DNA from: Luminiphilus sp051201685
GTDB taxonomy: Bacteria > Pseudomonadota > Gammaproteobacteria > Pseudomonadales > Halieaceae
NCBI RefSeq assembly: GCF_051201685.1
Contig: NZ_CP179213.1
Span: 3,224,001-3,288,000 of the forward strand
Length of the DNA: 64,000 bases
Direction of reading: 5' to 3'
A model generated the notes under the pieces. It had not been told where the DNA came from. It was given only the letters and a program-made list of their open reading frames with translations, and did no database searches. A program made the translations under genes and the position numbers. This document shows, piece by piece, positions 33,903-42,251 of this stretch. How positions within the stretch are numbered: the first letter of the stretch is position 1; every line of letters begins with the position of its first letter.

Positions 33903-34403
33903 GTGAGTAGCTCCATGGTTCGAAAAGCCCGGCGCGGCCCCAAACCGCCCAAGGTTATTATTGGCTGGCAAGAGTGGTGCGCCCTACCCGACCTCAATTT
34001 ACCCGGCATCTTGGCCAAAATTGATACCGGTGCCAAAACCTCGGCGCTGCATGCGGTAGACATACGTCCTAGCGACAAGGGCGACGATTGGCTCGACTTT
34101 AAAGTGCACCCCGTCAGGCGACGGCGACGCCCGGCGATTCAGTGCTCGGCCAAATGCATCGACTACCGAAAAATCACTAGTTCTAACGGCGAAACCGAGA
34201 AACGCCCCGTTGTAGAAATGCAGCTGGCCTTGGGAGGCCACACTTTTCTCACCGAAGTCACCCTTACCAACCGTGACGATATGGGATTGCGCATGCTCAT
34301 TGGCCGGCAGTCATTGAAGAAGCGTTTTATTGTCGACCCCAGCCTATCGTTTTGCTGCGGCACCGAAGACGAAGCCGAGCTGTACCCGAGAGCCAGCCGG
34401 TAG
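33903..34403 (+). CDS. RimK-associated retropepsin-like protease (ATP-dependent zinc protease family)
   Basis: A 166-residue protein of the family annotated as ATP-dependent zinc protease (DUF785, RimB-like). The aspartyl-protease signature AKIDTGAKTSALHA is at about residues 39-52, and LTNRDDMGLRMLIGRQSLKKRFIVDP forms the C-terminal half of the fold. In bacteria such proteins accompany RimK and remove added glutamates. The start may be the GTG at 33903 (AAGGGG upstream) or the ATG at 33915. The 155-bp divergent gap to rimK suggests shared regulation. A bidirectional terminator lies 63 bp after the stop. Confidence 0.85.
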   Translation: MSSSMVRKARRGPKPPKVIIGWQEWCALPDLNLPGILAKIDTGAKTSALHAVDIRPSDKGDDWLDFKVHPVRRRRRPAIQCSAKCIDYRKITSSNGETEKRPVVEMQLALGGHTFLTEVTLTNRDDMGLRMLIGRQSLKKRFIVDPSLSFCCGTEDEAELYPRASR

Positions 34404-34465
34404 TAGCTGAAGGCCTAGCGGTTTAAAAATTAGACGGCGAAAATGGTAAGAGGGCTAAAAAGACA

Positions 34466-34498
34466 GAGGGCCGGCACGAACTACCGGCCCTCGTTTTT
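34466..34498. terminator. Bidirectional intrinsic terminator between convergent genes
   Basis: GAGGGCCGG (34466-34474) and CCGGCCCTC (34484-34492) form a perfect 9-bp stem with a 9-base loop. TTTTT follows on the plus strand; on the minus strand CTGTCTTTTT follows. It serves the protease gene and the PQQ dehydrogenase gene. Confidence 0.92.
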
Positions 34499-34504
34499 CT
34501 GAAC

Positions 34505-36727
34505 TCAGTTAGCTGACACGCTGGGCGCTGCGGGGGCTGTCGCTTCGCCCCGAGCTACGGCGTCCCAAGCCTGCTTAACCACGTAGGCCCGAATCGCATC
34601 GGTTTCTTCTTTGGTGAGGCGATCACCCACACCCACCATGCCCCGGGCACTGAGGGCGCCGTCGCGAACTACCGTATCCCAAGCCGCATCGCTGGAAGTC
34701 ATGGCAGACCAGCGCAAATCGGGCAACACCCCTGAACTGATTGCAAAGGCACCGTGGCACCACTGACAGTTCCCGGCAAACAACTTGAGGCCTTCTGTGT
34801 GAAGTGCTTCGTTACCAATGGGGTCACTCTTGGGTGTGCGGGCTATGCCGTTTTCCAGAGGCTTGGGTAACACGCCGTCGCCGCCAATTTTAAAGGTAAT
34901 GACCCGTCCGGTTTCGGCCGCCACGGCTTCTTCGAAGACCACGCCGTAGACCATGGCAATGGTGCTGCCCCAGCCCGACAAAATGGTGACGTACTGCTCG
35001 CCGTCGACCTCGTAGGTCATGGGCGCTGCGCCGGGTCCGCCGACTAGCCCGTGGGCCCAAACGCGCTCGCCGGTCTCGGCATCGTAAGCCACCAGCTCAC
35101 CCGCTTTGTTGGCTTGAAAGATCAAACCGCTAGAGGTTGAAAGCGTGCCGCCGTTAAAGGGTACGGGGAAGGGTACGGCCCAACGGGCTTCGCCTTTCAC
35201 CGGATCCCAGGCCAGCAATGAACCACCACCCATTTCACGCAGCCCTTCAATGCCCCCCGCAGGAATCTCTAGCGGCCAGCCGGCATCTTCGCGGTAACCA
35301 ATGTTCCAATTGCTCTTAATGGGGTCATCGGGGTCTGGATGGCTGTAAACCAATGGCCAAACGTTGGTGGGAATGTAAACCAGCCCCGTATCGGGGTTGT
35401 ACGACATGGGGTGCCAGTTGTGGGCACCCGTCGGACCGGGCAGCACCACGAAATCTTCGTCGAGGCTACGGGCTCCGGGTACCTCAATGGGTCGGCCGTT
35501 TTCATCAATACCTGTTGCCCAGGTCATATCGGTAAAGGCATCGGCCGACAGCAACTCACCCGAGGCTGCGTCTAATACATAGAAGAACCCGTTCTTAGGT
35601 GCCTGCATAACAACGCGGCGTGGTGCACCGTCCACACCCAAGGGCAAATCAGCCAACAACATGGGCTGCGTTGCGGTGTAGTCCCACATATCCCGTGGGG
35701 TGGTTTGGTAGTGCCACTTATACGCACCGGTGTCGGCATCAACCGCCAAAATTGATGACAGGAACAGATTGTCACCGTTGCCCTCGGGGTCGCGAATCGC
35801 CGCATTCCACGGTGAGCCGTTGCCTACGCCCAATAGCACCTGATCATTGACGTGGTCATAAACAATTGCGTCCCAAACCGTACCGCCACCGCCGTCGGTG
35901 GTCCAAGCTCCGGTGTCACCCCAGGTCTCGTTGGCGAGTTTGGCAAAAATTTCATCAGAAATTGCGCCGTCGGGCTCTTTGTTGGGGTTGGGCACGGTGT
36001 AAAAACGCCACACCAAATCGCCGGTATCGGTATCGTAAGCGGTGACATAGCCACGCACACCCAGCTCAGCACCGCCATTACCAATAATGACTTTGTCCTT
36101 AATGACTCGAGGCGCACCGGTAATGGTGTACGGCTTACTTTGGTCAACGGTGACGTTGCTCCAAATCACATCACCGGTTTTGGCGTCCAGGGCTTCCAGT
36201 CGACCGTCGAAGACGCCGACAAAAACCTTGCCCTCATATACCGCCAAACCGCGGTTCACGACGTCACAACAACCTTTAGCCGCGTCCTCTCCTGAAACCT
36301 CTGGGTCATAAACCCAAATTTCCTCGCCCGTGCGCGCGTCAAGGGCATACACCACCGACCACGAACCGGTCACGTACATCACGCCGTCAACCACAATAGG
36401 GGTCGCTTCCACGCCCCGGGGCTTTTTCATATCGTAGACCCAGCCAATACCCAGCTCGGGCAAAGTGTCTCTATTGACCTTGGTTAAGGTCGAGTGCCGT
36501 GTCTCATCGTAGGATCCGCCGTAAGTGAGCCACTGCTCGGGCTGCTCGGCAGCGTTGTCTAACCGCGCCTGACTCACCTCGGCCATTGGCCGCGATGCTT
36601 CGGCTGCCACTGCCGGCTCGCTACCCGCATTTTCGGTGAGTGCGGTCACGGTGGCTTCTTTATCACCACAGCCCACAAGCAGGGCAAGGCCCACGGTTCC
36701 AATTAGCAATTTGGTTTGATTTATCAC
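34505..36727 (-). CDS. Quinohaemoprotein (PQQ) alcohol dehydrogenase, lipoprotein form
   Basis: Periplasmic PQQ-dependent oxidation of an alcohol, passing electrons to a fused cytochrome c. The 740-residue product starts at GTG 36727 with AGGAAA five bases upstream; a much longer frame to 37015 is spurious. A lipobox (GLALLVGC) gives a predicted membrane-anchored lipoprotein. The eight-bladed propeller contains repeated ALDARTGEEIW-type W-motifs and the vicinal Cys pair in KGCCDVVNRGLA that binds near PQQ. The C-terminal cytochrome domain has haem motif CQWCH at 654-658. Substrate (ethanol, methanol or larger alcohol) is unclear. It lies near an acetoin/2-oxoacid dehydrogenase operon, but no PQQ synthesis genes are in the window. 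Confidence 0.92.
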   Translation of the reverse strand: MINQTKLLIGTVGLALLVGCGDKEATVTALTENAGSEPAVAAEASRPMAEVSQARLDNAAEQPEQWLTYGGSYDETRHSTLTKVNRDTLPELGIGWVYDMKKPRGVEATPIVVDGVMYVTGSWSVVYALDARTGEEIWVYDPEVSGEDAAKGCCDVVNRGLAVYEGKVFVGVFDGRLEALDAKTGDVIWSNVTVDQSKPYTITGAPRVIKDKVIIGNGGAELGVRGYVTAYDTDTGDLVWRFYTVPNPNKEPDGAISDEIFAKLANETWGDTGAWTTDGGGGTVWDAIVYDHVNDQVLLGVGNGSPWNAAIRDPEGNGDNLFLSSILAVDADTGAYKWHYQTTPRDMWDYTATQPMLLADLPLGVDGAPRRVVMQAPKNGFFYVLDAASGELLSADAFTDMTWATGIDENGRPIEVPGARSLDEDFVVLPGPTGAHNWHPMSYNPDTGLVYIPTNVWPLVYSHPDPDDPIKSNWNIGYREDAGWPLEIPAGGIEGLREMGGGSLLAWDPVKGEARWAVPFPVPFNGGTLSTSSGLIFQANKAGELVAYDAETGERVWAHGLVGGPGAAPMTYEVDGEQYVTILSGWGSTIAMVYGVVFEEAVAAETGRVITFKIGGDGVLPKPLENGIARTPKSDPIGNEALHTEGLKLFAGNCQWCHGAFAISSGVLPDLRWSAMTSSDAAWDTVVRDGALSARGMVGVGDRLTKEETDAIRAYVVKQAWDAVARGEATAPAAPSVSAN

Positions 36728-37070
36728 GACTTTCCTCTTTTGTTGTTTTTTACGAGGGCTCCACCTCCAAGGGCGCATCGATATGGGCGCAACCCAAGTG
36801 TCTACCGGATGACACTCCGCAGGGAGGTAGTCACGACGGTCACTAGGCATTCTCGGGTTAACTCTCTGTTCCCTCAGAGATGGAGCGACGAGTGCCTGTC
36901 CCCCAGTAGCCAAACACTCAGGGCTAAGATTAGTCGGCCACCGGGCCCGGTGCAACCACGCAACAGACCGTTGCATCACCCTACACTGAAACCACATACC
37001 AGCGTCGACCGCCAACCCGACTTTGGGTTAGGGTAGGTCGCCCCCTTACCGCTCAGGAATCTATGCCCCT
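36728..37070. other. 343-bp divergent promoter region
   Basis: Separates the PQQ dehydrogenase (minus) and the Na+/amino acid symporter (plus). A long open frame extends across it from the dehydrogenase but has no ribosome-binding site or signal peptide, so it is not coding. No operator repeat was recognised. Confidence 0.6.
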
Positions 37071-38417
37071 ATGACCCTGCTAGAACTGTTTTCACAACGT
37101 TTTGTTGAGCTGGTTTGGGGTACGCCCCTGGTCATTCTTTTATTAGGGGGCGGCTGCTTCTTTTTGGTCTTTTCCCGAGCCCTGCCTTACCGCTATTTGG
37201 GACACGCTTTCAGCATTATGCTGGGGCGCTACGAAACCCCCGATCAACCCGGAGAACTTTCCCATCAACAGGCTCTCGCCGCAGCGCTCTCCAATACCAT
37301 GGGGCTGGGCAATGTCGCAGGCGTTGCCCTGGCCATTGTCGCGGGAGGCCCCGGCGCCGTATTTTGGATGTGGATGTCAGCGGTAATTGGCATTGCCACC
37401 AAATTTTTTACCTGCTCACTGGGCGTCATGTACCGAGGCACCGACAGCTTGGGCCAGCTACAAGGGGGGCCCATGTACATTATTCGCGAGGCCTTGCCCC
37501 GAGCCTTCTACCCCTTGGCGGTTATGTTTGCTCTGGCGGGACTCATTGGCACCCTGCCCTTGTTTCAGGCCAATCAACTCACGGCCCTCATTGGCGATGC
37601 GGTGTTTTCAGGCAACCCTCCCGTCTGGGCGGGCCCCGTAACCGGGGTGGTCCTTGCTGTTGTTGTGGGCAAAGTCATTTTTGGAGGCCTGCCAAGAGTC
37701 GCCAAGGTGGCGGTGGCTGCCCTACCCGCCATGGTCATGGTTTATTTGGCTATGACGCTGTGGATTGTGGTCAGCCATATCACCGAGGTGCCCGGGGTAC
37801 TGGCCAGCATTGTGAGCGAAGCCTTCCAACCCAGCGCTGTCGGTGGCGGTATGCTCGGAGTTATATTAATTGGTGTTAGCCGCGGCGCTTTTTCTAACGA
37901 GGCCGGTGTGGGTACCGAAGTTATGGCTCACGGCGCCGCTCGCACTGGCGAACCTGTTCGAGAAGGTTTGTTGGCCGCACTGGGGCCCATTATCGATACC
38001 CTTATCGTTTGTACCTGTACGGCACTGGTGATTTTGCTGGCCGGAGATTGGCAGGCTCCGGGTGAACTCTCGGGCATCACCCTCACGGCCAATGCCTTCA
38101 GAGCCGAGATGGGCCTACCGGGCATTCTGGCACTGAGCTTTGTCGCGCTAATACTTAGCACCACCACAATGTTTACCGGGTGGTATTACGGTGCCAAGTG
38201 CTTTGGCTTTTTGGTAGGAGCCCAGTGGCAACCCTACTTTCGCTGGTTTTTTATTGCCGCTGTAGTCTTTGGTGCCACGGTAAGTATCGACCTTGTCTTT
38301 AATCTTATCTCGGGCAGTTACGGGTTAATGGCAATTCCCACCATGATCAGCACGCTGATACTGGCACCCAAAGTAATGGTCGCTGCGAGAGATTATTTCG
38401 AGCGCTTAAACAGTTAG
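37071..38417 (+). CDS. Na+/alanine (AGCS-family) symporter
   Basis: A 448-residue inner-membrane Na+-coupled carrier for alanine or glycine. Signature segments of the AGCS family are visible: FSIMLGRYETPDQPGELSHQQALAAALSNTMGLGNVAGVALA (first part at about 45-60, SNTMGLGN near 75), GGPMYIIREALP, and the family motif around GAFSNEAGVGTEVMAHGAART. About ten hydrophobic helices are present. The gene stands alone between the PQQ dehydrogenase and an intergenic heptamer tract. Its precise amino acid is unknown. Confidence 0.93.
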   Translation: MTLLELFSQRFVELVWGTPLVILLLGGGCFFLVFSRALPYRYLGHAFSIMLGRYETPDQPGELSHQQALAAALSNTMGLGNVAGVALAIVAGGPGAVFWMWMSAVIGIATKFFTCSLGVMYRGTDSLGQLQGGPMYIIREALPRAFYPLAVMFALAGLIGTLPLFQANQLTALIGDAVFSGNPPVWAGPVTGVVLAVVVGKVIFGGLPRVAKVAVAALPAMVMVYLAMTLWIVVSHITEVPGVLASIVSEAFQPSAVGGGMLGVILIGVSRGAFSNEAGVGTEVMAHGAARTGEPVREGLLAALGPIIDTLIVCTCTALVILLAGDWQAPGELSGITLTANAFRAEMGLPGILALSFVALILSTTTMFTGWYYGAKCFGFLVGAQWQPYFRWFFIAAVVFGATVSIDLVFNLISGSYGLMAIPTMISTLILAPKVMVAARDYFERLNS

Positions 38418-38475
38418 TAATACCCCGGTCAACAAAAGGCCTGCAGGCGCCAACAAGCTAGCCATTTAAGCCTGA

Positions 38476-38531
38476 GGGGCTTGGGGCTTGGGGCTTGGGG
38501 CTTGGGGCTTGGGGCTTGGGGCTTGGGGCTT
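38476..38531. repeat. Eight perfect tandem copies of the heptamer GGGGCTT
   Basis: Fifty-six bases of uninterrupted GGGGCTT units, between the convergent symporter and dehydrogenase operon. It differs from the GGGCTTA tract at 16945-17014 by one base per unit and occupies the same kind of position (between convergent 3' ends). Confidence 0.97.
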
Positions 38532-38564
38532 GGGTCAATACAAACAACCACTGGAGTCTTACTG

Positions 38565-38597
38565 TAAAAAGCGCGCCATCAAATAACAGCGCGCTTT
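38565..38597 (-). terminator. Intrinsic terminator of the acetoin/2-oxoacid dehydrogenase operon
   Basis: On the minus strand AAAGCGCGC (38597-38589) pairs with GCGCGCTTT (38576-38568), running into TTTTTA. It lies 14 bp after the E2 stop at 38611. Confidence 0.88.
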
Positions 38598-38610
38598 AGT
38601 TAGGTAAGCT

Positions 38611-39777
38611 TCAGAGGCTGTCAATAACGTCCCGCAAGGCGGCCATAAATTGCGCGCCCACAGCACCGTCGATCACGCGATGGTCACAGGACAGGGTCGC
38701 CGTGAGTACGGTAGCAATGTCTTGCTCCCCGTCCTTTACCACCACCTTGGGCTCGGCCTTACCCAGCGCAAGAATGGCACCCATGGGTGGGTTAATGATG
38801 GCGGTAAATTCTGAAATACCGTACATACCTAGGTTAGATACCGTGAAAGAACCTCCGCTAATGTCATCCTTGGTAAGGCTATTACTACGAGCCTTCTCGG
38901 CCAGGGCACCGGTAGCCTGAGCCACCTCAGCTGGAGATTTAGCCTCGACACCGGGAATCGTTGCCGGATACAAGCCGTCATCGGTAGCGATCGCCACGGC
39001 AATATTGGCGGCCTCAAACTGATGAATGTCATCACCCACCAAGTTCACGTTAACCCGGGGTTCGCGCATGAGCGCCTGACCAACACACCACACCAGCAGG
39101 TCATTAACCGACACCTTGGTATCGCCACTGTCGTTGAGGGTTTTACGATGGGCCATGAGGCCGTCGAGGGCGTAATCGGCACTGAGATAAAAATGGGGAA
39201 TGGTCTGCTTGGCCTCGGTCAGGCGGCGGGCAATGGTCTTGCGCGTTGGCGAGAGGGGAATCACCTGCACCCCAGCAGCAGCGTCGTTGCCCCCTGCTGC
39301 ATCCCTAACATCGTCATCAGTAATACGACCCCGTCGACCGGTGCCGGTCACCGTGCTCAGATCCACATTGAGCTCGTCAGCCAATTTTCGTACCGAGGGC
39401 GATGACCGGGTATAGGCATCACTAGTTTGTGCCACGGGCTTGGCGGGTTCAGGGGCCGCCTCCGCAGGTGCCTCTGTAGCATCGCCCCCAGCATAGCCGG
39501 CAATGAAGGTATCAATGTCGCCGTCACTCACAGCCGCTGGCGCGATAACACCCAACAGGGCACCCACCGGATGGGCGTCGCCAGGCTCTGCCAAAACGCG
39601 CCGCAAAACACCGTCCACCGGCGCCTCCCAGACGTTTACAATTTTGTCTGATTCCATCTCAAACACTTCGTCACCCTTGGCAACCGCGTCACCCTGAGAC
39701 TTGTTCCAGGTGGTAATGGTGCCTTCCACCATTTCGATGCCCCACTTGGGCACCGCAATTGGATAAATATCGCTCAA
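38611..39777 (-). CDS. Dihydrolipoamide acyltransferase (E2) of an acetoin/2-oxoacid dehydrogenase complex
   Basis: Carries and transfers the acyl group from E1 to CoA. The 388-residue protein has one lipoyl domain (lipoyl Lys45 in ESDKIVNV), a peripheral-subunit-binding domain (SSPSVRKLADELNVD to RGRITDDDV, about 125-160) and a catalytic domain with His366 and Asp370 in DHRVIDG. Single-lipoyl architecture and PKWGIEMVEG at the N-terminus resemble AcoC of acetoin dehydrogenase. The start is a TTG at 39777 with GAGGA upstream. It is third in the operon after E1 alpha and E1 beta. No E3 lies nearby, so a shared E3 from elsewhere must be used. A branched-chain or pyruvate role remains possible. 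Confidence 0.9.
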   Translation of the reverse strand: MSDIYPIAVPKWGIEMVEGTITTWNKSQGDAVAKGDEVFEMESDKIVNVWEAPVDGVLRRVLAEPGDAHPVGALLGVIAPAAVSDGDIDTFIAGYAGGDATEAPAEAAPEPAKPVAQTSDAYTRSSPSVRKLADELNVDLSTVTGTGRRGRITDDDVRDAAGGNDAAAGVQVIPLSPTRKTIARRLTEAKQTIPHFYLSADYALDGLMAHRKTLNDSGDTKVSVNDLLVWCVGQALMREPRVNVNLVGDDIHQFEAANIAVAIATDDGLYPATIPGVEAKSPAEVAQATGALAEKARSNSLTKDDISGGSFTVSNLGMYGISEFTAIINPPMGAILALGKAEPKVVVKDGEQDIATVLTATLSCDHRVIDGAVGAQFMAALRDVIDSL

Positions 39778-39804
39778 CGTTTCAATCCTCGAGGTCGGAC
39801 GGCT

Positions 39805-40806
39805 TCAGGCCATGGTGGCTTTAATAGCAGCTTTAATTTTTGGAATGTCGGGTAGGTATGCGGCTTCCAGTTCGGGAGAGAACGGCGTTGGGCTGTGGGG
39901 TGCACAAACCTGCTTAATGGGGCCTTTCAAACTGGAGAAAGCCCGGTCAGCCGCCAGCCCGGCGATGTCAGCGGTTAAACCACAGCGTGGCGGCGCCTCA
40001 TCGACAACCACCAATCGTCCCGTTGCCTCAACAGACTCCAAAATGGCATTTTCATCCAACGGTGATGTGGTTCGGGGGTCAATCAAATCGCAGCTAATGC
40101 CCTCGGCCGCCAGCTCGTCAATGGCCGCCGCCGCCTTGGGAACCATTTGTCCGAAAGCGACCACGGTAACGTCGTCACCCTCGCGCACAAACGCCGCTTC
40201 ACCAAAGGGAATGGTGTACATCTCATCGGGCACTTCGCAGGCCTCTTGGTAAAGCACCTTGGGTTCAAAGAACAGCACTGGATCGTCGTCGGCAATGGCC
40301 GAAAGCAGCAGGCCCTTTGCGTCGTAAGCATTGGAAGGCACCACCACTTTGATGCCAGGAAAGGACGTCATGATCTGGTACATCGCCTGACTGTGCTGAC
40401 CCGCCGCACTGAAGCCACCACCGGCTGAAAAGCGAATCACCGCGGGGCAACGACTCTTGCCGCCAAACATGTACCGAAACTTCGCCATTTGGTTGACGAT
40501 TTGATCCATACACACGCCAATAAAGTCCGCAAACATAATTTCGGCGACCGGGCGCATACCCACCAAGGCGGCCCCGGCTGCAGCACCGACAATGGCTGAT
40601 TCAGAAATTGGGGTATCAATACAGCGGTCGGGCCAACGGTTGTAAATACCCGTCGTCACCCCAAAGACGCCACCCACTGCACCGACTTCTCCAGCACTGC
40701 CTTGGCAGCCCGCGACGTCTTCACCAATAACAAACACCGACTCGTCCTGCTCCATGGCCTGGTGCAGGGCTTCATTAATCGCATCGCGCATCGTTTTCTG
40801 AGACAT
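39805..40806 (-). CDS. E1 beta subunit, acetoin/pyruvate dehydrogenase type
   Basis: Beta subunit of the thiamine diphosphate-dependent E1 (333 residues), forming the active site with the alpha chain. Typical segments are MRDAINEALHQAMEQDESVFVIGEDV, the TPP-contact region ISESAIVGAAAGAALVGMRPVAEIMFADF and the C-terminal LIDPRTTSPLD. GCQGSAGEVGAVGGVFGVTTGI near residue 33 is long, as in acetoin dehydrogenase and some PDH beta chains. A very strong GAGGAGAA ribosome-binding site precedes the ATG. It lies 12 bp after the alpha gene and 27 bp before E2. Confidence 0.92.
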   Translation of the reverse strand: MSQKTMRDAINEALHQAMEQDESVFVIGEDVAGCQGSAGEVGAVGGVFGVTTGIYNRWPDRCIDTPISESAIVGAAAGAALVGMRPVAEIMFADFIGVCMDQIVNQMAKFRYMFGGKSRCPAVIRFSAGGGFSAAGQHSQAMYQIMTSFPGIKVVVPSNAYDAKGLLLSAIADDDPVLFFEPKVLYQEACEVPDEMYTIPFGEAAFVREGDDVTVVAFGQMVPKAAAAIDELAAEGISCDLIDPRTTSPLDENAILESVEATGRLVVVDEAPPRCGLTADIAGLAADRAFSSLKGPIKQVCAPHSPTPFSPELEAAYLPDIPKIKAAIKATMA

Positions 40807-40818
40807 GGTCTATTCTCC

Positions 40819-41799
40819 TCAGGCGCCTGCGCCGTAATTGATATAAACATCTTCGGTCACCTGCTCCGGCGTTGGCCGGGCAGCGGCTTTAGCGTCGGTC
40901 ACCGCCTGCTCGATAAGGGCCATGACTTCGGCGTCAATCCCATCGAGTACGTCTTGGCTGACCTCACCGCTTTCCACCATGCGGGCGCGGAAATTTTTCA
41001 AGCAGCAGCGGTTTTCCCGAAGATCATCGAGTTCGCCCTCGCCCCGATAATGTTGGGGGTCGCCCACGAAGTGCCCGTGATAGCGCCCCTGCTCGGCAAA
41101 GACCCCCGCAGGTCCGTTTCCGGCGCGGGCATGGGCAATCGCTTTGCCCGCAGCTTCATGAACCGCAAAGAAATCTGCGCCGTCGGCAACAAATACGGGA
41201 AAGCCAAAGGCCTCTGTTCTGGCCTTCAGGTCGTCGCAGCCCACCGCATAACTGATATTGGTGTGCTCAGAGTAATAGTTGTTTTCAATGACAAAGACAG
41301 CCGGGGCCTGCAACACCACCGCCATATTCATAGCCTCGAAGCAGGTGCCCTGATTCACCGAGCCATCTCCAGAAAAAGAGACCGCCACTTTGCCGTTCTT
41401 GCGTATTTTCGCCGCCAGTGCTGAACCCACGGAAATCGGCGGCCCACCCGCAACAATGCCGTTGGCACCCAAAATGCCCTTGTCGATGTCCGCGACGTGC
41501 ATAGAGCCGCCCTTGCCTTTGCAAAGGCCCTCAGAAGAGCCAAAGAGTTCTTTCATCATGCCCGAGACATCGGCACCTTTCGCAATACAGTGGCCGTGCC
41601 CTCGGTGGGTCGAAATAATGGTGTCACCCATGTCGAGATGAGCACAAACACCAACCGCATTGGCCTCCTGCCCCGTGTAAAGGTGGGTAAAGCCGGGAAT
41701 TTGACCGTTCATGATCTCGGCGTTCACACGCTCTTCAAATTCACGAATGGTTTTCATCAATCGATAAGCGTCGCTCAGGGCTTCCGTTGGAATGGACAC
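40819..41799 (-). CDS. E1 alpha subunit, acetoin/pyruvate dehydrogenase type
   Basis: Alpha subunit of the TPP-dependent E1 (326 residues). The TPP-binding signature GDGSVNQGTCFEAMNMA (with the conserved GDG near 160) and ENNYYSEHT are present. The N-terminal RLMKTIREFEERV and THLYTGQEANAVGVCAHL fit AcoA. The GTG at 41799 is chosen because AGGAGG lies six bases upstream; the longer frame to 41868 is unlikely. First gene of a three-gene operon (E1 alpha, E1 beta, E2) ending at a clear terminator. Whether acetoin or another 2-oxo/diketone compound is the substrate cannot be settled; no AcoR-type activator is in the window. Confidence 0.92.
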   Translation of the reverse strand: MSIPTEALSDAYRLMKTIREFEERVNAEIMNGQIPGFTHLYTGQEANAVGVCAHLDMGDTIISTHRGHGHCIAKGADVSGMMKELFGSSEGLCKGKGGSMHVADIDKGILGANGIVAGGPPISVGSALAAKIRKNGKVAVSFSGDGSVNQGTCFEAMNMAVVLQAPAVFVIENNYYSEHTNISYAVGCDDLKARTEAFGFPVFVADGADFFAVHEAAGKAIAHARAGNGPAGVFAEQGRYHGHFVGDPQHYRGEGELDDLRENRCCLKNFRARMVESGEVSQDVLDGIDAEVMALIEQAVTDAKAAARPTPEQVTEDVYINYGAGA

Positions 41800-42251
41800 G
41801 CGCACCCTCCTCTCTGGATTTAAAATTATTGTGAGGTACCCATTCAGGTGGCAGCATTTGAGGCCCAAGCCTTCTTTAGCGCTACTCGTCAGGTTCCTGA
41901 TCAGTGCCTACGCTAACCGCTACACAAAAAACCGTCAAGCGTGAATGTTTTAATGATTTTTCGCCTTCAAGGCCATGGGGCGGGTGATTACGGGATTTTT
42001 TCTTAGCACTTGAGGGCGGCAATCAACCGGTCTCAAAAACCCGCCCGCCGTCTGCAAACCATTAGCGGATGGATTCAATAGCAAACCTCACGCGGCACAT
42101 AACACCGGCGACACAGCGCAGGCTTAGAAAACGGCAGCACCGCTGATTTTTTTAGGCCAAAGGTTCCCGTACTAGGGTCAGTTGTTGGCAGTCACTGATC
42201 GGAGCACAACAAAGGCACGTATCGTTACTTCTTTTACAACAGACTCACGCA
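41800..42251. other. 452-bp divergent region
   Basis: Holds the promoters of the E1 alpha operon (minus) and the metallo-hydrolase gene (plus). No gene, operator repeat or riboswitch was recognised. Confidence 0.6.

Noticed and set aside
36728..37015. N-terminal extension of the PQQ dehydrogenase frame by 96 codons
   Set aside because: A GTG with AGGAAA at the correct distance gives a lipoprotein signal; the extension has no signal peptide or homology and covers the divergent promoter.
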